From: Anaerolineales bacterium | GTDB taxonomy: Bacteria > Chloroflexota > Anaerolineae > Anaerolineales > Villigracilaceae | DNA length: 64,000 nucleotides | Assembly (NCBI GenBank): GCA_014860745.1 | Contig: JACZJC010000027.1 | Span: forward strand, 1-64,000 | Direction: 5' to 3' | Shown here: piece by piece, positions 54,259-62,763 of the stretch | Layout of the letters: the number at the start of each line of letters is the position of its first letter | Position numbering within the stretch: the first letter of the stretch is position 1 | The notes under the pieces: generated by a model | What the model saw: only the letters and a program-made list of their open reading frames with translations | What the model was told of the DNA's origin: nothing | The model's database searches: none | Made by a program: the position numbers and the translations under genes

Positions 54259-54282
54259 CTATCAATAAAAAATAGAGGAACT

Positions 54283-54627
54283 ATGAGCGAAGAAATCAAG
54301 GAAATCCAGTGGACCATCCATACTACCCACCCCGAGACAGTACAAAAGGCACGGGCGAGTTTATCCGAGGTGATCGACCCGGAAATTGGCATGAGTATCA
54401 TCCAGTTGGGACTTGTGCGCGACATTGAAATTGACAACAATATTGCCCGTCTAAAAATGATCCTCACAACACCTTTTTGCCCTTATGGCCCCGCCATGAT
54501 CGAAATGACCAAGGCAAAAGCCACGGAGGGATTGAACATGCCTGTTACTATCGAAATGGGCATGGAAATGTGGGATTTTTCCATGATGGAAGACCCATCC
54601 GCGCTCGATTGGGGAATGTACGCATAG
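54283..54627 (+). CDS. sufT: SufT / MIP18-type (DUF59) Fe-S assembly protein
   Basis: 114 residues. DUF59 domain: SEVIDPEIGMSIIQLGLVRDIEID, then LTTPFCPYGPAMIEMTKAKA with the conserved Cys. Members help mature Fe-S proteins. It follows sufR and is probably co-transcribed with it. A hairpin and terminator lie downstream. Confidence 0.9.
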   Translation: MSEEIKEIQWTIHTTHPETVQKARASLSEVIDPEIGMSIIQLGLVRDIEIDNNIARLKMILTTPFCPYGPAMIEMTKAKATEGLNMPVTIEMGMEMWDFSMMEDPSALDWGMYA

Positions 54628-54648
54628 CGGGTTTGTTAGTCACTCATC

Positions 54649-54720
54649 TTACGCAGAACGTCCCGAAGGTTCTCGAAAATCAAGCCAATTTTTCAGCCAA
54701 ACCTTCGGGACGGTGCGTAA
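54649..54720. repeat. TTACGCA/TCCCGAAGG hairpin
   Basis: TTACGCAGAACGTCCCGAAG with AACCTTCGGGACGGTGCGTA forms a stem of more than 18 pairs around a 28-base loop between convergent genes. Confidence 0.75.
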
Positions 54721-54747
54721 CATCAGTTAGTCAAAAGAATAAGAATC

Positions 54748-54785
54748 AAAAAGACGCCGACAAAAAGTCTGGCGTCTTTTTGATT
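54748..54785. terminator. Bidirectional terminator
   Basis: AAAAAGACGCC and GGCGTCTTTTT with a 12-base loop, between sufT and the convergent XRE-cupin gene. Confidence 0.9.
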
Positions 54786-54802
54786 ACCCGGCTTCCTTTT
54801 CT

Positions 54803-55414
54803 TCAAACCCCTTTTTTCCAATGCATGGCATGCGGCTGTTCGCCTTCTGCAAAACCCGAAATGATGATCAGAGCATTGGTGACATTGTTGCCCGGGTTGC
54901 GCCAGCGATGACTTAATTTTGATGCGAATAATAGACTGTCACCCGCATCCAGATGGAAAAGGTCCTTTTCCACAAAATAATCCAGCTGGCCGCGCAGGCA
55001 AAATACGAACTCGTGTCCGGAATGCACCATGCCGTGCGGACCGCAAGACGCGCCGCTTTCCAACGTCAGCATAAATGGCTCTACCCGGCCCACAAACTGT
55101 TCCCCGCCTAATGCCTCGAATACTCCCCGCGTAAATGGCATGCGGGTTCGTTCGTCATGTTTCAAATATACAATTTGCTTTTTTTCGGTTTCCACGCCGA
55201 AAAAGGCGGTGATCGATACCCCAAGCGCATCGGCAAGCTTATAAAGTGTACTCACGGATGGCGAAGTCTTACTCCTTTCGATCATCGAAAGCGCATTTGC
55301 AGATAATCCGCTCTTGGTGGCGAGTGTCCGCATGGATATTCCCCTCGCCTCGCGCAGTTCACGCAACCGCGACGCCACATCCACGGATAGTGCCTCCCTT
55401 TGAAACGATTCCAT
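54803..55414 (-). CDS. XRE-family regulator with cupin domain
   Basis: 203 residues. Helix-turn-helix (about 12-70: LRELREARGISMRTLATKSGLSANALSMIERSKTSPSVSTLYKLADALG) and a C-terminal cupin (about 100-195: HSGHEFVFCLRGQLDYFVEKDLFHLDAGDSLLF). Cupin-type XRE regulators often respond to amino acid-like or sulfur compounds. AGGAGG precedes ATG 55414; the upstream extension to 55486 is rejected. Divergent from the arsR-cytochrome operon, so it may control it. Confidence 0.88.
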   Translation of the reverse strand: MESFQREALSVDVASRLRELREARGISMRTLATKSGLSANALSMIERSKTSPSVSTLYKLADALGVSITAFFGVETEKKQIVYLKHDERTRMPFTRGVFEALGGEQFVGRVEPFMLTLESGASCGPHGMVHSGHEFVFCLRGQLDYFVEKDLFHLDAGDSLLFASKLSHRWRNPGNNVTNALIIISGFAEGEQPHAMHWKKGV

Positions 55415-55576
55415 TTGAACCTCCTGCCTGCAAGAATTTTCCGAAAAATCCTGTAATTCCAACCAAACCTCTCGAATTATACCCAACTTTTATGTGACAT
55501 TAGACAAAACTTAATATGACACATTCCACTATTGTACATTATGTCACAATATTATGATGAGGGTGCAAACATTCGT

Positions 55577-55590
55577 TTATATGCATATAA
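55577..55590. promoter_or_regulatory. Palindrome TTATATGCATATAA, candidate ArsR operator
   Basis: Perfect 14-base palindrome ten bases before ATG 55601. Typical position for an ArsR-type self-repression site. Confidence 0.55.
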
Positions 55591-55600
55591 GCAGGTAATT

Positions 55601-55948
55601 ATGGTCACACCCAACCTAAAACAGGAAATCACCCAGCTTGAAGCCAATTTTTGTGCTGCGCTTTCAGACCCCAACCGCCTTCTCATTTTATATGCCCTCA
55701 GCGAAGGCGCTCGCAATGTGACCGAACTGGCGAATGAACTCGGGCTGAACCAGCCAACTACGTCGCGCCATCTCAAAGTCCTGAGAGAGCGAGGGCTGGT
55801 CTACACCGTGCGGACCGGCACAATCATCACCTATCACCTTTCCGATCCAAGACTCATTCAGGCACTTGATTTACTGCGAAATGCAATGCGAGACAGACTC
55901 GCTCACCAGGCAAACCTGGTCAACGAAGTATCACAGGAGAATGTATGA
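55601..55948 (+). CDS. ArsR-family transcriptional regulator
   Basis: 115 residues (138 if the ATG at 55532 is used). Winged helix: NFCAALSDPNRLLILYALSEGARNVTELANELGLNQPTTSRHLKVLRERGLV. The Cys in NFCAALSDPNR is the only one, so this is not a classical two-Cys metal sensor. ATG 55601 leaves a palindrome ten bases upstream and is preferred. The stop overlaps the octaheme cytochrome start by ATGA, so it heads that operon. Sulfur-responsive ArsR proteins of similar size (SqrR/BigR) use two Cys, so the signal is unclear. Confidence 0.82.
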   Translation: MVTPNLKQEITQLEANFCAALSDPNRLLILYALSEGARNVTELANELGLNQPTTSRHLKVLRERGLVYTVRTGTIITYHLSDPRLIQALDLLRNAMRDRLAHQANLVNEVSQENV

Positions 55949-57378
55949 AAAAACGCTTCCCTTTCTGGACCGTTGGACTGCTCGGCATCCTTTTGCTGAT
56001 TCTCGTCCCGGTCCTTTACTTCCTCCCCCGCCCCCAATCGAAAACGAACCCAGCGGATTTCATCCCCGAAAAACCCGTACATGTCGATCACAAAGACATC
56101 ATCAATGGCGAATTTAAAACGGGCCCGGATGTCACGCGTGCCTGTCTCGAATGCCATGAAGACGCGGCAGCGCAAGTGATGAAGACCACGCACTGGACTT
56201 GGGAATCGAAGGAATTCGACGTCCCCTGGCGCGACGAACCCGTCACCATCGGGAAAGCCAACCAGATCAACAACTTTTGCATCAGTGCGCAAGGCAACCA
56301 GAAAAAATGCATGTCCTGCCATGCAGGTTATGGGTGGGAGGAAAATAAGGCCTACGACTATACCAAAGCTGAAAACGTGGACTGCCTTGCATGCCATGCC
56401 GATATGGGTACTTACGGCAAAGGGAACTATGGCAATCCTGCCGAAGGTGTGGACCTGCTCGCCTCAGCCCAGAGTGTTCGAGCGCCCAACCGTGAGAACT
56501 GCGGCAAGTGCCACTTTGACGGCGGCGGCGGCAATGGTGTAAAACATGGCGATCTCGATGAGGGCTTGTACTTCCCGCAGGAAAACCTCGATATTCATAT
56601 GGGCGGCGAAAAAAACATGCAATGCATCGACTGTCACTGGACAAAAGACCACCAGGTTTTAGGCCGCATGCTGGCTGACAACTACACCATTGACCCCAAA
56701 GAACAGGTTTCATGCGAACAATGCCACATCGACCAGCAACACAAGGATGAGCGCGTCAATACGCACCTCTCCGCGGTCGCCTGCCAGACCTGCCATGTCC
56801 CCGCTCTCGCGCTCGAAGACCCGACCAAGGTTTATTGGGACTGGTCACAAGCGGGTCAGGAAGGACGCGAAGACGATCACTTCACCTACCTGAAGATAAA
56901 AGGTGAATTCGTCTACGAGAAGAACTTCGCGCCTACCTATCTCTGGTTCAACGGCAACAATGAATATCGCTACATTCTCGGCGACCCGCTCGGCGAGGAT
57001 GGGATCACATACATCAACAAACCTGCTGGCAGCATGGAAGATAAAACCGCAAAAATATTCCCCTTCAAATTGCACGTTGCGAAACAGCCATACGATGTAG
57101 GAAATAATTACCTGCTTGCGCCCATTACAGCAGGCGAGGACGGGTACTGGACGATCTTCAACTGGGACACTGCTTTTGAATTGGCACAAACGCGCATGGG
57201 TTTGGCCTATAGCGGTCAATACGACTTCACCACCACTTATATGTACTGGCCCACCACTCACATGGTACAGCCCGCCGATAACGCCTTGCAATGCGACTCC
57301 TGTCATGGAGAAAATGGCCGCATGGATTGGGAAGCTCTTGGTTATCCCGGCGACCCGATCAAATGGGGCGGGAGATAA
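55945..57378 (+). CDS. Octaheme c-type cytochrome, OTR-like
   Basis: 477 residues with an N-terminal membrane anchor (about 8-26), then eight CXXCH haem sites: C67, C122, C147, C186, C227, C257, C280 and the last near C453 (QCDSCHGENG). The KCMSCHAGYGWEENKAYDY stretch after the second site is the hallmark of octaheme tetrathionate reductase-like proteins. Those reduce tetrathionate, nitrite or hydroxylamine in vitro. The protein faces outward. It overlaps arsR and precedes a cytochrome-membrane fusion by five bases. AGGAG supports the ATG. Physiological substrate unknown; gene context suggests a sulfur compound. Confidence 0.88.
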   Translation: MKKRFPFWTVGLLGILLLILVPVLYFLPRPQSKTNPADFIPEKPVHVDHKDIINGEFKTGPDVTRACLECHEDAAAQVMKTTHWTWESKEFDVPWRDEPVTIGKANQINNFCISAQGNQKKCMSCHAGYGWEENKAYDYTKAENVDCLACHADMGTYGKGNYGNPAEGVDLLASAQSVRAPNRENCGKCHFDGGGGNGVKHGDLDEGLYFPQENLDIHMGGEKNMQCIDCHWTKDHQVLGRMLADNYTIDPKEQVSCEQCHIDQQHKDERVNTHLSAVACQTCHVPALALEDPTKVYWDWSQAGQEGREDDHFTYLKIKGEFVYEKNFAPTYLWFNGNNEYRYILGDPLGEDGITYINKPAGSMEDKTAKIFPFKLHVAKQPYDVGNNYLLAPITAGEDGYWTIFNWDTAFELAQTRMGLAYSGQYDFTTTYMYWPTTHMVQPADNALQCDSCHGENGRMDWEALGYPGDPIKWGGR

Positions 57379-57383
57379 AAATC

Positions 57384-60077
57384 ATGAAACGATACTCTTT
57401 TTTCCTCTTGCTCGGATTGTTCATACTGACACTTGCCATCGGATTTGGATCGGTTCTTGCCTCGCCTGTGCCTGCTCCTGATCAACAAATATCCGTTCTT
57501 CACCCTAACTTTATCCTGCTCGATGCAGACGGCGTGAATGTGCTGGATAGCGGCAAGTCCGTCTCCACCATGCGAACTTGCGGTCAATGCCATAACACCG
57601 AGTTCATCGCCTCGCATGCCTTTCATTCTGATCTTGGTCTTTCTGATTACGAAATTTCCACCGAATCGTGGAATTCGAGCCGCGGCCTCTTTGGTGAATG
57701 GGAACCGCTCACCTATCGGTTCCTCACCCAGAATGGCGATGAGCGCCTCGATTTGAGCACTGCCGAATGGCTCATGCTCTACGGTGACCGGGTTGTCGGC
57801 GGCGGACCTGCCACCACTTCCCGCGATGGCAAGGCGCTCACCGACCTGCCGATGAGCAGGAATAATCCCGAAACAGCTCTCCTTAACGAAGACGGTTCAG
57901 CATCCATTTGGGACTGGAACAAATCAGGCACAATGGAAATGAACTGCTTCCTCTGCCATCTCGAAACACCAAATACAAGAGCGCGGTATGAAGCGATTCG
58001 CGCCGGCCAATTTGGCAGCGCAAATACAGCCACATTGCTGGGTTTAAATATTGTTTCCAAATCCAGTGAAGGGTGGGTTTGGAATACATCGGCCTTCAAT
58101 GAGAATGACGAGCTTAAAAGCGAGATCATTGGAATTCAAGACCCTACCAACGCCAACTGCGCAACCTGCCACGGTGAAGTCCATTCCGATTCAGAGCAGG
58201 CGCTCACCGTCAATGCTTGCGATTTGAATTACCCCCAGACCGCCACAACCGGCCAGGTAATTGCCGCGCAAAAGATCAACGAATCCGGCATAAATCTTAG
58301 CGATAAACAAACGCTAAATCGATCGTGGGATGTCCATGCCGAGCGGCAACTTCAATGCACCGACTGTCACTTCTCGCCCAATAATCCTGCGCACGCACTC
58401 GAAATCCAGGGATCGAGTCCAAGCCATCTGCTGTACGATCCGCGCAAATTGAATATCAACGAGTATCTTGAGCGTCCCGACCATAACTTCGCACGCGGCG
58501 CCAGCGCGCAATTTAATGTAGCCCCCGAATTCAAAAGCACCATGCGGCGCTGCGAATCCTGTCACGACACCAATAAATCACATGCGGGCTGGCTCCCCTA
58601 TAACGATCGTCACATGCAGGTTATTGCCTGCGAGACCTGTCACATCCCTAAAATGTTTGCGCCAGCCTATTCCACCATGGATTGGACGGTTTTACAACTC
58701 GATGGATCCGCCCGTACGGAATGCCGCGGCATCGAAGGTGATAACACCACCACTGACCTCGTAACTGGCTTCCAACCTGTGCTGATGCAACGCACCGACA
58801 TCGTGGATGGCAAAACCCTGCTTGCTCCATACAATCTGATCACGTCATTCTTCTGGGTGTACGAAGATGGATTTGGAAACCTGCGGCCGATTCGACATGC
58901 CGACCTGGAGGCTGTTTACCTCGACAACGATGGCTACGCCGCTGATATCCTTTCCGCCTTCGATACAGACAGCAACGGGAAGCTCACCGAAAATGAACTA
59001 GTGCTCGACACCGCTGCCAAGCAGGATCTCATTGCAGGAAAATTTAAAGCCCTTGGTTTGAAAAATGTCCGCATCTACGGACAGGTGCAGCCCTATTCGA
59101 TCAACCACAACGTGGTGGACAACAAATACGCCACACGCGATTGCGAGGTCTGCCATAACTCCGAGTCGCGGGTCACAACCCCCCTCCTCTTATCCGACTC
59201 TGCCCCCCTGGGAATAACGCCTGAATTTGTGGCAGGCGTCAATGTGACCGCAACGGGAGGCATAATCAACAAGGATGGTTCGCTATACTACAATCCCGTC
59301 AATGAAAATGATAAAACCTACATCTTTGGGCATAACCGTAACGCATGGATTGACTGGTTTGGAGCTCTGCTATTCCTCGGCACGATCGTAGGCGTGGCCG
59401 GACACGGCACGGTGAGATACATAACAGCACGCAGGCAGCGCGGGCGTGCTGTCGAAACAAAATCCGTTTATATGTACGAAGCCTATGAACGCTTCTGGCA
59501 TTGGCTGCAAACCATTGCCATCGTCGTACTGCTCTTAACGGGACTCGTCATACATCGCCCCGACCTGTTCAGCGCCTTCTCCTTCCGCAATATTGTCGTC
59601 ATCCACAATGTGCTGGCAGCCCTGCTCGCTATCAACGCCCTGATCTCGATCCTTTGGCACGTTATCAGCGGTGAGATCCAACAGTACATTCCGCATCCCT
59701 ACGGCTTCATAGACCAGATGATCGCCCAGGCCAAATATTACATTCAAGGTATCTTCAATCACCAACCTCACCCGTTCCATAAATCCAAGGAACGCAAGTT
59801 CAATCCCCTGCAAATGGTTACTTACATTGGTCTGCTGGGTGTCCTGCTTCCCTTACAGGGAATCACCGGCATGATGATGTGGCTGGTTCAAAAGGTTCCC
59901 TCCATTCAGACCTGGTTTGGCGGGCTGCCCTTCCTTGCTCCAATGCATACGTTGATGGCCTGGCTATTCGCCTCCTTCATCGTTGGGCATGTTTATCTCA
60001 CCACAACCGGCGCAACCCCGCTCGAAGCCATCCGCGGTATGGTGACTGGTTATGAAGAAGTGGAAGTGCATGAATAA
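57384..60077 (+). CDS. Heptaheme cytochrome c fused to a cytochrome b membrane domain
   Basis: 897 residues. A signal anchor (about 5-25) is followed by seven CXXCH sites (TCGQCH, NCFLCH, NCATCH, QCTDCH, RCESCH, ACETCH, DCEVCH) over about 590 residues. A membrane segment near 650 leads into a cytochrome b561/formate dehydrogenase gamma-like domain (about 690-880: RFWHWLQTIAIVVLLLTGLVIH, IVVIHNVLAALLAINAL, and MHTLMAWLFASFIVGHVYL) with His for haem b. This can connect the quinone pool to the outside haem chain. Its multiheme part resembles the preceding octaheme protein. ATG 57384 lies six bases after that gene's stop; an extension to 57291 overlaps it and is rejected. Confidence 0.85.
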   Translation: MKRYSFFLLLGLFILTLAIGFGSVLASPVPAPDQQISVLHPNFILLDADGVNVLDSGKSVSTMRTCGQCHNTEFIASHAFHSDLGLSDYEISTESWNSSRGLFGEWEPLTYRFLTQNGDERLDLSTAEWLMLYGDRVVGGGPATTSRDGKALTDLPMSRNNPETALLNEDGSASIWDWNKSGTMEMNCFLCHLETPNTRARYEAIRAGQFGSANTATLLGLNIVSKSSEGWVWNTSAFNENDELKSEIIGIQDPTNANCATCHGEVHSDSEQALTVNACDLNYPQTATTGQVIAAQKINESGINLSDKQTLNRSWDVHAERQLQCTDCHFSPNNPAHALEIQGSSPSHLLYDPRKLNINEYLERPDHNFARGASAQFNVAPEFKSTMRRCESCHDTNKSHAGWLPYNDRHMQVIACETCHIPKMFAPAYSTMDWTVLQLDGSARTECRGIEGDNTTTDLVTGFQPVLMQRTDIVDGKTLLAPYNLITSFFWVYEDGFGNLRPIRHADLEAVYLDNDGYAADILSAFDTDSNGKLTENELVLDTAAKQDLIAGKFKALGLKNVRIYGQVQPYSINHNVVDNKYATRDCEVCHNSESRVTTPLLLSDSAPLGITPEFVAGVNVTATGGIINKDGSLYYNPVNENDKTYIFGHNRNAWIDWFGALLFLGTIVGVAGHGTVRYITARRQRGRAVETKSVYMYEAYERFWHWLQTIAIVVLLLTGLVIHRPDLFSAFSFRNIVVIHNVLAALLAINALISILWHVISGEIQQYIPHPYGFIDQMIAQAKYYIQGIFNHQPHPFHKSKERKFNPLQMVTYIGLLGVLLPLQGITGMMMWLVQKVPSIQTWFGGLPFLAPMHTLMAWLFASFIVGHVYLTTTGATPLEAIRGMVTGYEEVEVHE

Positions 60078-60148
60078 AAGGATGAAGGATAAAAGATGAA
60101 GGATGAAACTGGTCAGGTGCTTTTAGCAATGTCACGCCGACCGATTTC

Positions 60149-60182
60149 AACACCTTTGTGCCCTTTGTGTCCTTCGTGTTTA
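60149..60182 (+). repeat. CACAAAGG-type repeat fragment
   Basis: AACACCTTTGTGCCCTTTGTG then TCCTTCGTGTTTA; same family as 23798-23877 and again just before a ribosome site. Confidence 0.7.
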
Positions 60183-60199
60183 GAAAAGGAGTATCTCAA

Positions 60200-60745
60200 A
60201 TGACTGCTCAAGCAAAAAAATCAATTTTCAACCGTCCAGAAAAACCCTATGTGCATCCGTACTTCGGCGGCGTTGTGCTCGGAATTGTCCTGTTCCTTGC
60301 TTTTTTCCTCACAGGCAATGGACTCGGCTCCTCCGGCGCAACCAGCCGCATTGATGCTGCGATTGTGGATGCGGTCTCCCCCTCTCATGTGGACAACAAT
60401 CCTTATTTATTGAAAATGGCAGGCGGAGATAAAAACCCGCTGGATGATTGGATCGTGCCGGTCTTCTTTGGCGCTCTCATCGGTGGCTTTACATCGGGTT
60501 TGTTCAATGGTCGGTTGAAATTCATAACCACCAAAGGACCCAATATTTCCAATCGTACCCGCTGGTTGATGGCTTTCCTTGGCGGCGTGCTTTTCCTGTA
60601 TGGAGCGCGAATGGCGCGTGGATGCACATCCGGCCAGGCTCTTTCCGGCGGCGCCACTCTCTCCGCCGGCTCATGGCTTGTTATGTTCGCCATATTCGGC
60701 GGTGCGTACGGACTTGCATACTTTGTACGGAAGTTGTGGAATTAG
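60200..60745 (+). CDS. YeeE/YedE-type sulfur transporter, short subunit
   Basis: 181 residues with about four membrane segments. The motif GARMARGCTSGQALSGGATLSAGSW, with a conserved Cys, is the YeeE/YedE signature; in TsuA this family moves thiosulfate-type sulfur. ATG 60200 has AAGGAG seven bases before it; the ORF extension to 60158 lies in a repeat. It is followed by a second YeeE-type gene after 13 bases, and both together could form the full transporter. Confidence 0.9.
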   Translation: MTAQAKKSIFNRPEKPYVHPYFGGVVLGIVLFLAFFLTGNGLGSSGATSRIDAAIVDAVSPSHVDNNPYLLKMAGGDKNPLDDWIVPVFFGALIGGFTSGLFNGRLKFITTKGPNISNRTRWLMAFLGGVLFLYGARMARGCTSGQALSGGATLSAGSWLVMFAIFGGAYGLAYFVRKLWN

Positions 60746-60758
60746 AAGGAGCAATAGA

Positions 60759-62060
60759 ATGAACTTTCCCCTCCCTGAATTCATCGTAGTGAGCGCAAGC
60801 AATCCGTGGACCTATATTCTCTTTGGTGTGATCGGTTTTGCATTCGGCTACGTACTCGAAATGTCGGGCTTTGGCGATTCGCGCAAACTGGCCGCGCAGT
60901 TCTACTTCACCGAATTAACCGTGCTCAAGGTCATGTTCACCGCCATCGTTGTGGCGATGGTATTAACCTTCGGCGCAGTCGGGCTTGGGCTTCTTGATTT
61001 CAGCCAGGTCTGGGTCAACCCGACCTATCTTTGGTCAGGCATCCTCGGTGGTCTGATCATGGGCGTCGGTTTCATCGTCGGCGGCTTCTGCCCAACTACC
61101 TCACTCGCATCCGCTTCGACCGGCAAGATCGACGGTATGTTCTTCATGCTTGGCGGTTTCGTCGGCGCCGCGATCTTTGCTGAAACCGAAAAATTCTTCA
61201 CCCACTGGTACAACAATGCCGGATATTACGGACGGCTGACCCTCGACCAGGTCTTCAACCTGCCAATCGGGGTTGTCGTCCTGCTCGTTGTATTGATGGC
61301 GCTCTTTATGTTCTGGGGCGCGGAGCAACTCGAGCGCATCGTTGGCAAAAAAGATATGAGCAGGGAACCCAAACTCCGCATTGCTGGGGCAGGCGCTTTG
61401 GTCGTTCTCGCATTCGCAGTCGTTTTCATCGGTTCGCCTTCAATCGAAGAAAAATACAACAACCTGACTTTCACGCGCACTGAAACCATTCAACTCGAAG
61501 GTCAGGAGCCCATCGTCAACACGATCACCTACTCTGCCGACCAAATGCTTGCGAACCGGCTGGTCTTTGTCACTCCTGCTGAAGCGTTCAAAGCAAAATA
61601 CAATCAGGGTATGAAACCCATTTATCTCGATGTACGCGCCGAAGCGGACTACAATCTTTACCATATAGAAAATGCAGTTAATGTCCCACTCGACCGCATC
61701 CTCGAAATTGTACCTGTCCTCTTGAGCGAACCGCCTGCGAACTCGGTTTTCATTTTGATAAGTAACGACGAAACCGCAGCTGTCAGCGCCTGGAAACTAT
61801 TGGTTGGCTCGAGCGTCCAAAATGTGTATATTCTGGAAGGCGGAGTAAACAACTGGATCGCCTTCTTCGGCAGTGACGACAAAACGCTTCGTCCCAACCC
61901 GACAGCTGGGGACGACCAATTAGGCTATCTCTTCCCTGCCGCATTGGGCAGCCGTTATGAGTCATGCTCACCGGACCCAGTCGAGTATGAAAAACTGGAA
62001 TTCGAGCAGAAGATCATATTGCAATTGAAACGAGACAAGAGCGGTGGAGGGTGCGGGTAA
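60759..62060 (+). CDS. YeeE/YedE-type transporter fused to a Cys-less rhodanese domain
   Basis: 433 residues. The first 225 have six or so membrane segments with GFIVGGFCPTTSLASASTGKIDG (Cys111), the YeeE motif. The last segment (206-225) has KKDMSREPK just before it, so by the positive-inside rule the rest is outside the cell membrane. Residues 270-375 form a rhodanese domain (IYLDVRAEADYNLYHIENAVNVPLD, VYILEGGVNNWIAF). The usual active-site Cys is replaced: ILISNDETAAVSAW has Ser335 there. The C-terminus is GGGCG (429-433), like the SoxY carrier end. AGAAGGAG precedes the ATG. Likely handles an extracytoplasmic sulfur species for the cytochromes upstream; inference. Confidence 0.88.
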   Translation: MNFPLPEFIVVSASNPWTYILFGVIGFAFGYVLEMSGFGDSRKLAAQFYFTELTVLKVMFTAIVVAMVLTFGAVGLGLLDFSQVWVNPTYLWSGILGGLIMGVGFIVGGFCPTTSLASASTGKIDGMFFMLGGFVGAAIFAETEKFFTHWYNNAGYYGRLTLDQVFNLPIGVVVLLVVLMALFMFWGAEQLERIVGKKDMSREPKLRIAGAGALVVLAFAVVFIGSPSIEEKYNNLTFTRTETIQLEGQEPIVNTITYSADQMLANRLVFVTPAEAFKAKYNQGMKPIYLDVRAEADYNLYHIENAVNVPLDRILEIVPVLLSEPPANSVFILISNDETAAVSAWKLLVGSSVQNVYILEGGVNNWIAFFGSDDKTLRPNPTAGDDQLGYLFPAALGSRYESCSPDPVEYEKLEFEQKIILQLKRDKSGGGCG

Positions 62061-62078
62061 ACGGTCGTTGCAGCTAGT

Positions 62079-62118
62079 GAAAAAACTTCCGAGGTTTCGA
62101 CTTTAGAAGTTTTTTTCA
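62079..62118 (+). terminator. Intrinsic terminator of the cytochrome-YeeE operon
   Basis: GAAAAAACTTC and GAAGTTTTTTC (11 pairs) around a 16-base loop, with T-run. Confidence 0.8.
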
Positions 62119-62180
62119 TTTCGCCTGCCCGATATAGTTTATACTTAAGTGCGGACCACAAAAATACCAAGAGGTAAATC

Positions 62181-62642
62181 ATGAAGAAACACCTTTTCCT
62201 GTTGATAATTTTGACCATACCCACACTCCTCTCCGCCTGTGCACCGGCCACACCCACCCAGCCTCCTGTGGACACAATTGGAACGCGGGCTGCAGAGTTG
62301 GCATCCCTTATGTTGACCCAGACCGTGGCGGCATATTCCCCCACCCCGCCGCCAACCTTCACCCCTGCGCCGACCGCCACTGAAATCATCTTACCAACCC
62401 CGGAACCGATTCATGAACCCATGGTTAGGAATGGCCCGGCACCATGTTATTTAAAACCTGACCCCTCGTCAGTGCTTTCCAGCAATATTTCAGATTTTGA
62501 GATCGTGGAATTGCTCGCCATCAGCTCCATCCCAGGCTGGTATAAAATTACGAATCCGTACTTCAACACCCCCTGCTGGATATATGAAGATTATATCGAT
62601 ATCGACGGAAAAATGGATTTATCTCGTTTTCCAATCGAGTAA
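62181..62642 (+). CDS. Small lipoprotein with SH3-like end
   Basis: 153 residues. Lipoprotein signal (MKKHLFLLIILTIPTLLSAC, Cys20) and a Thr/Pro linker (about 53-75), then a C-terminal domain (about 85-150: NGPAPCYLKPDPSSVLSSNISDFEIVELLAIS) resembling a bacterial SH3 domain with two Cys. Function unknown. AGAGG lies before the ATG. It is a single-gene unit between two terminators. Confidence 0.78.
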   Translation: MKKHLFLLIILTIPTLLSACAPATPTQPPVDTIGTRAAELASLMLTQTVAAYSPTPPPTFTPAPTATEIILPTPEPIHEPMVRNGPAPCYLKPDPSSVLSSNISDFEIVELLAISSIPGWYKITNPYFNTPCWIYEDYIDIDGKMDLSRFPIE

Positions 62643-62662
62643 TTTTAAGTTTCAAAAACCTG

Positions 62663-62704
62663 AAAAAGGCACCCGGAGGAGACTATTCCGGGTGCCTTTT
62701 TTTC
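62663..62704 (+). terminator. Strong intrinsic terminator
   Basis: 15-bp stem (AAAAAGGCACCCGGA and complement at 62687-62701), 9-nt loop, T-run. Confidence 0.92.
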
Positions 62705-62763
62705 AATTTTTTCGTAATTCTTTCACAACGCTTTTTTCTGAATTAAGGGCTAAAATAAATATT

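Noticed and set aside
55945-57378. Nitrite-reducing or hydroxylamine-oxidising enzyme (NrfA/HAO)
   Set aside because: All eight sites are CXXCH with no CXXCK, and the CHAGYGWEENKAYDY block points to the OTR group instead.
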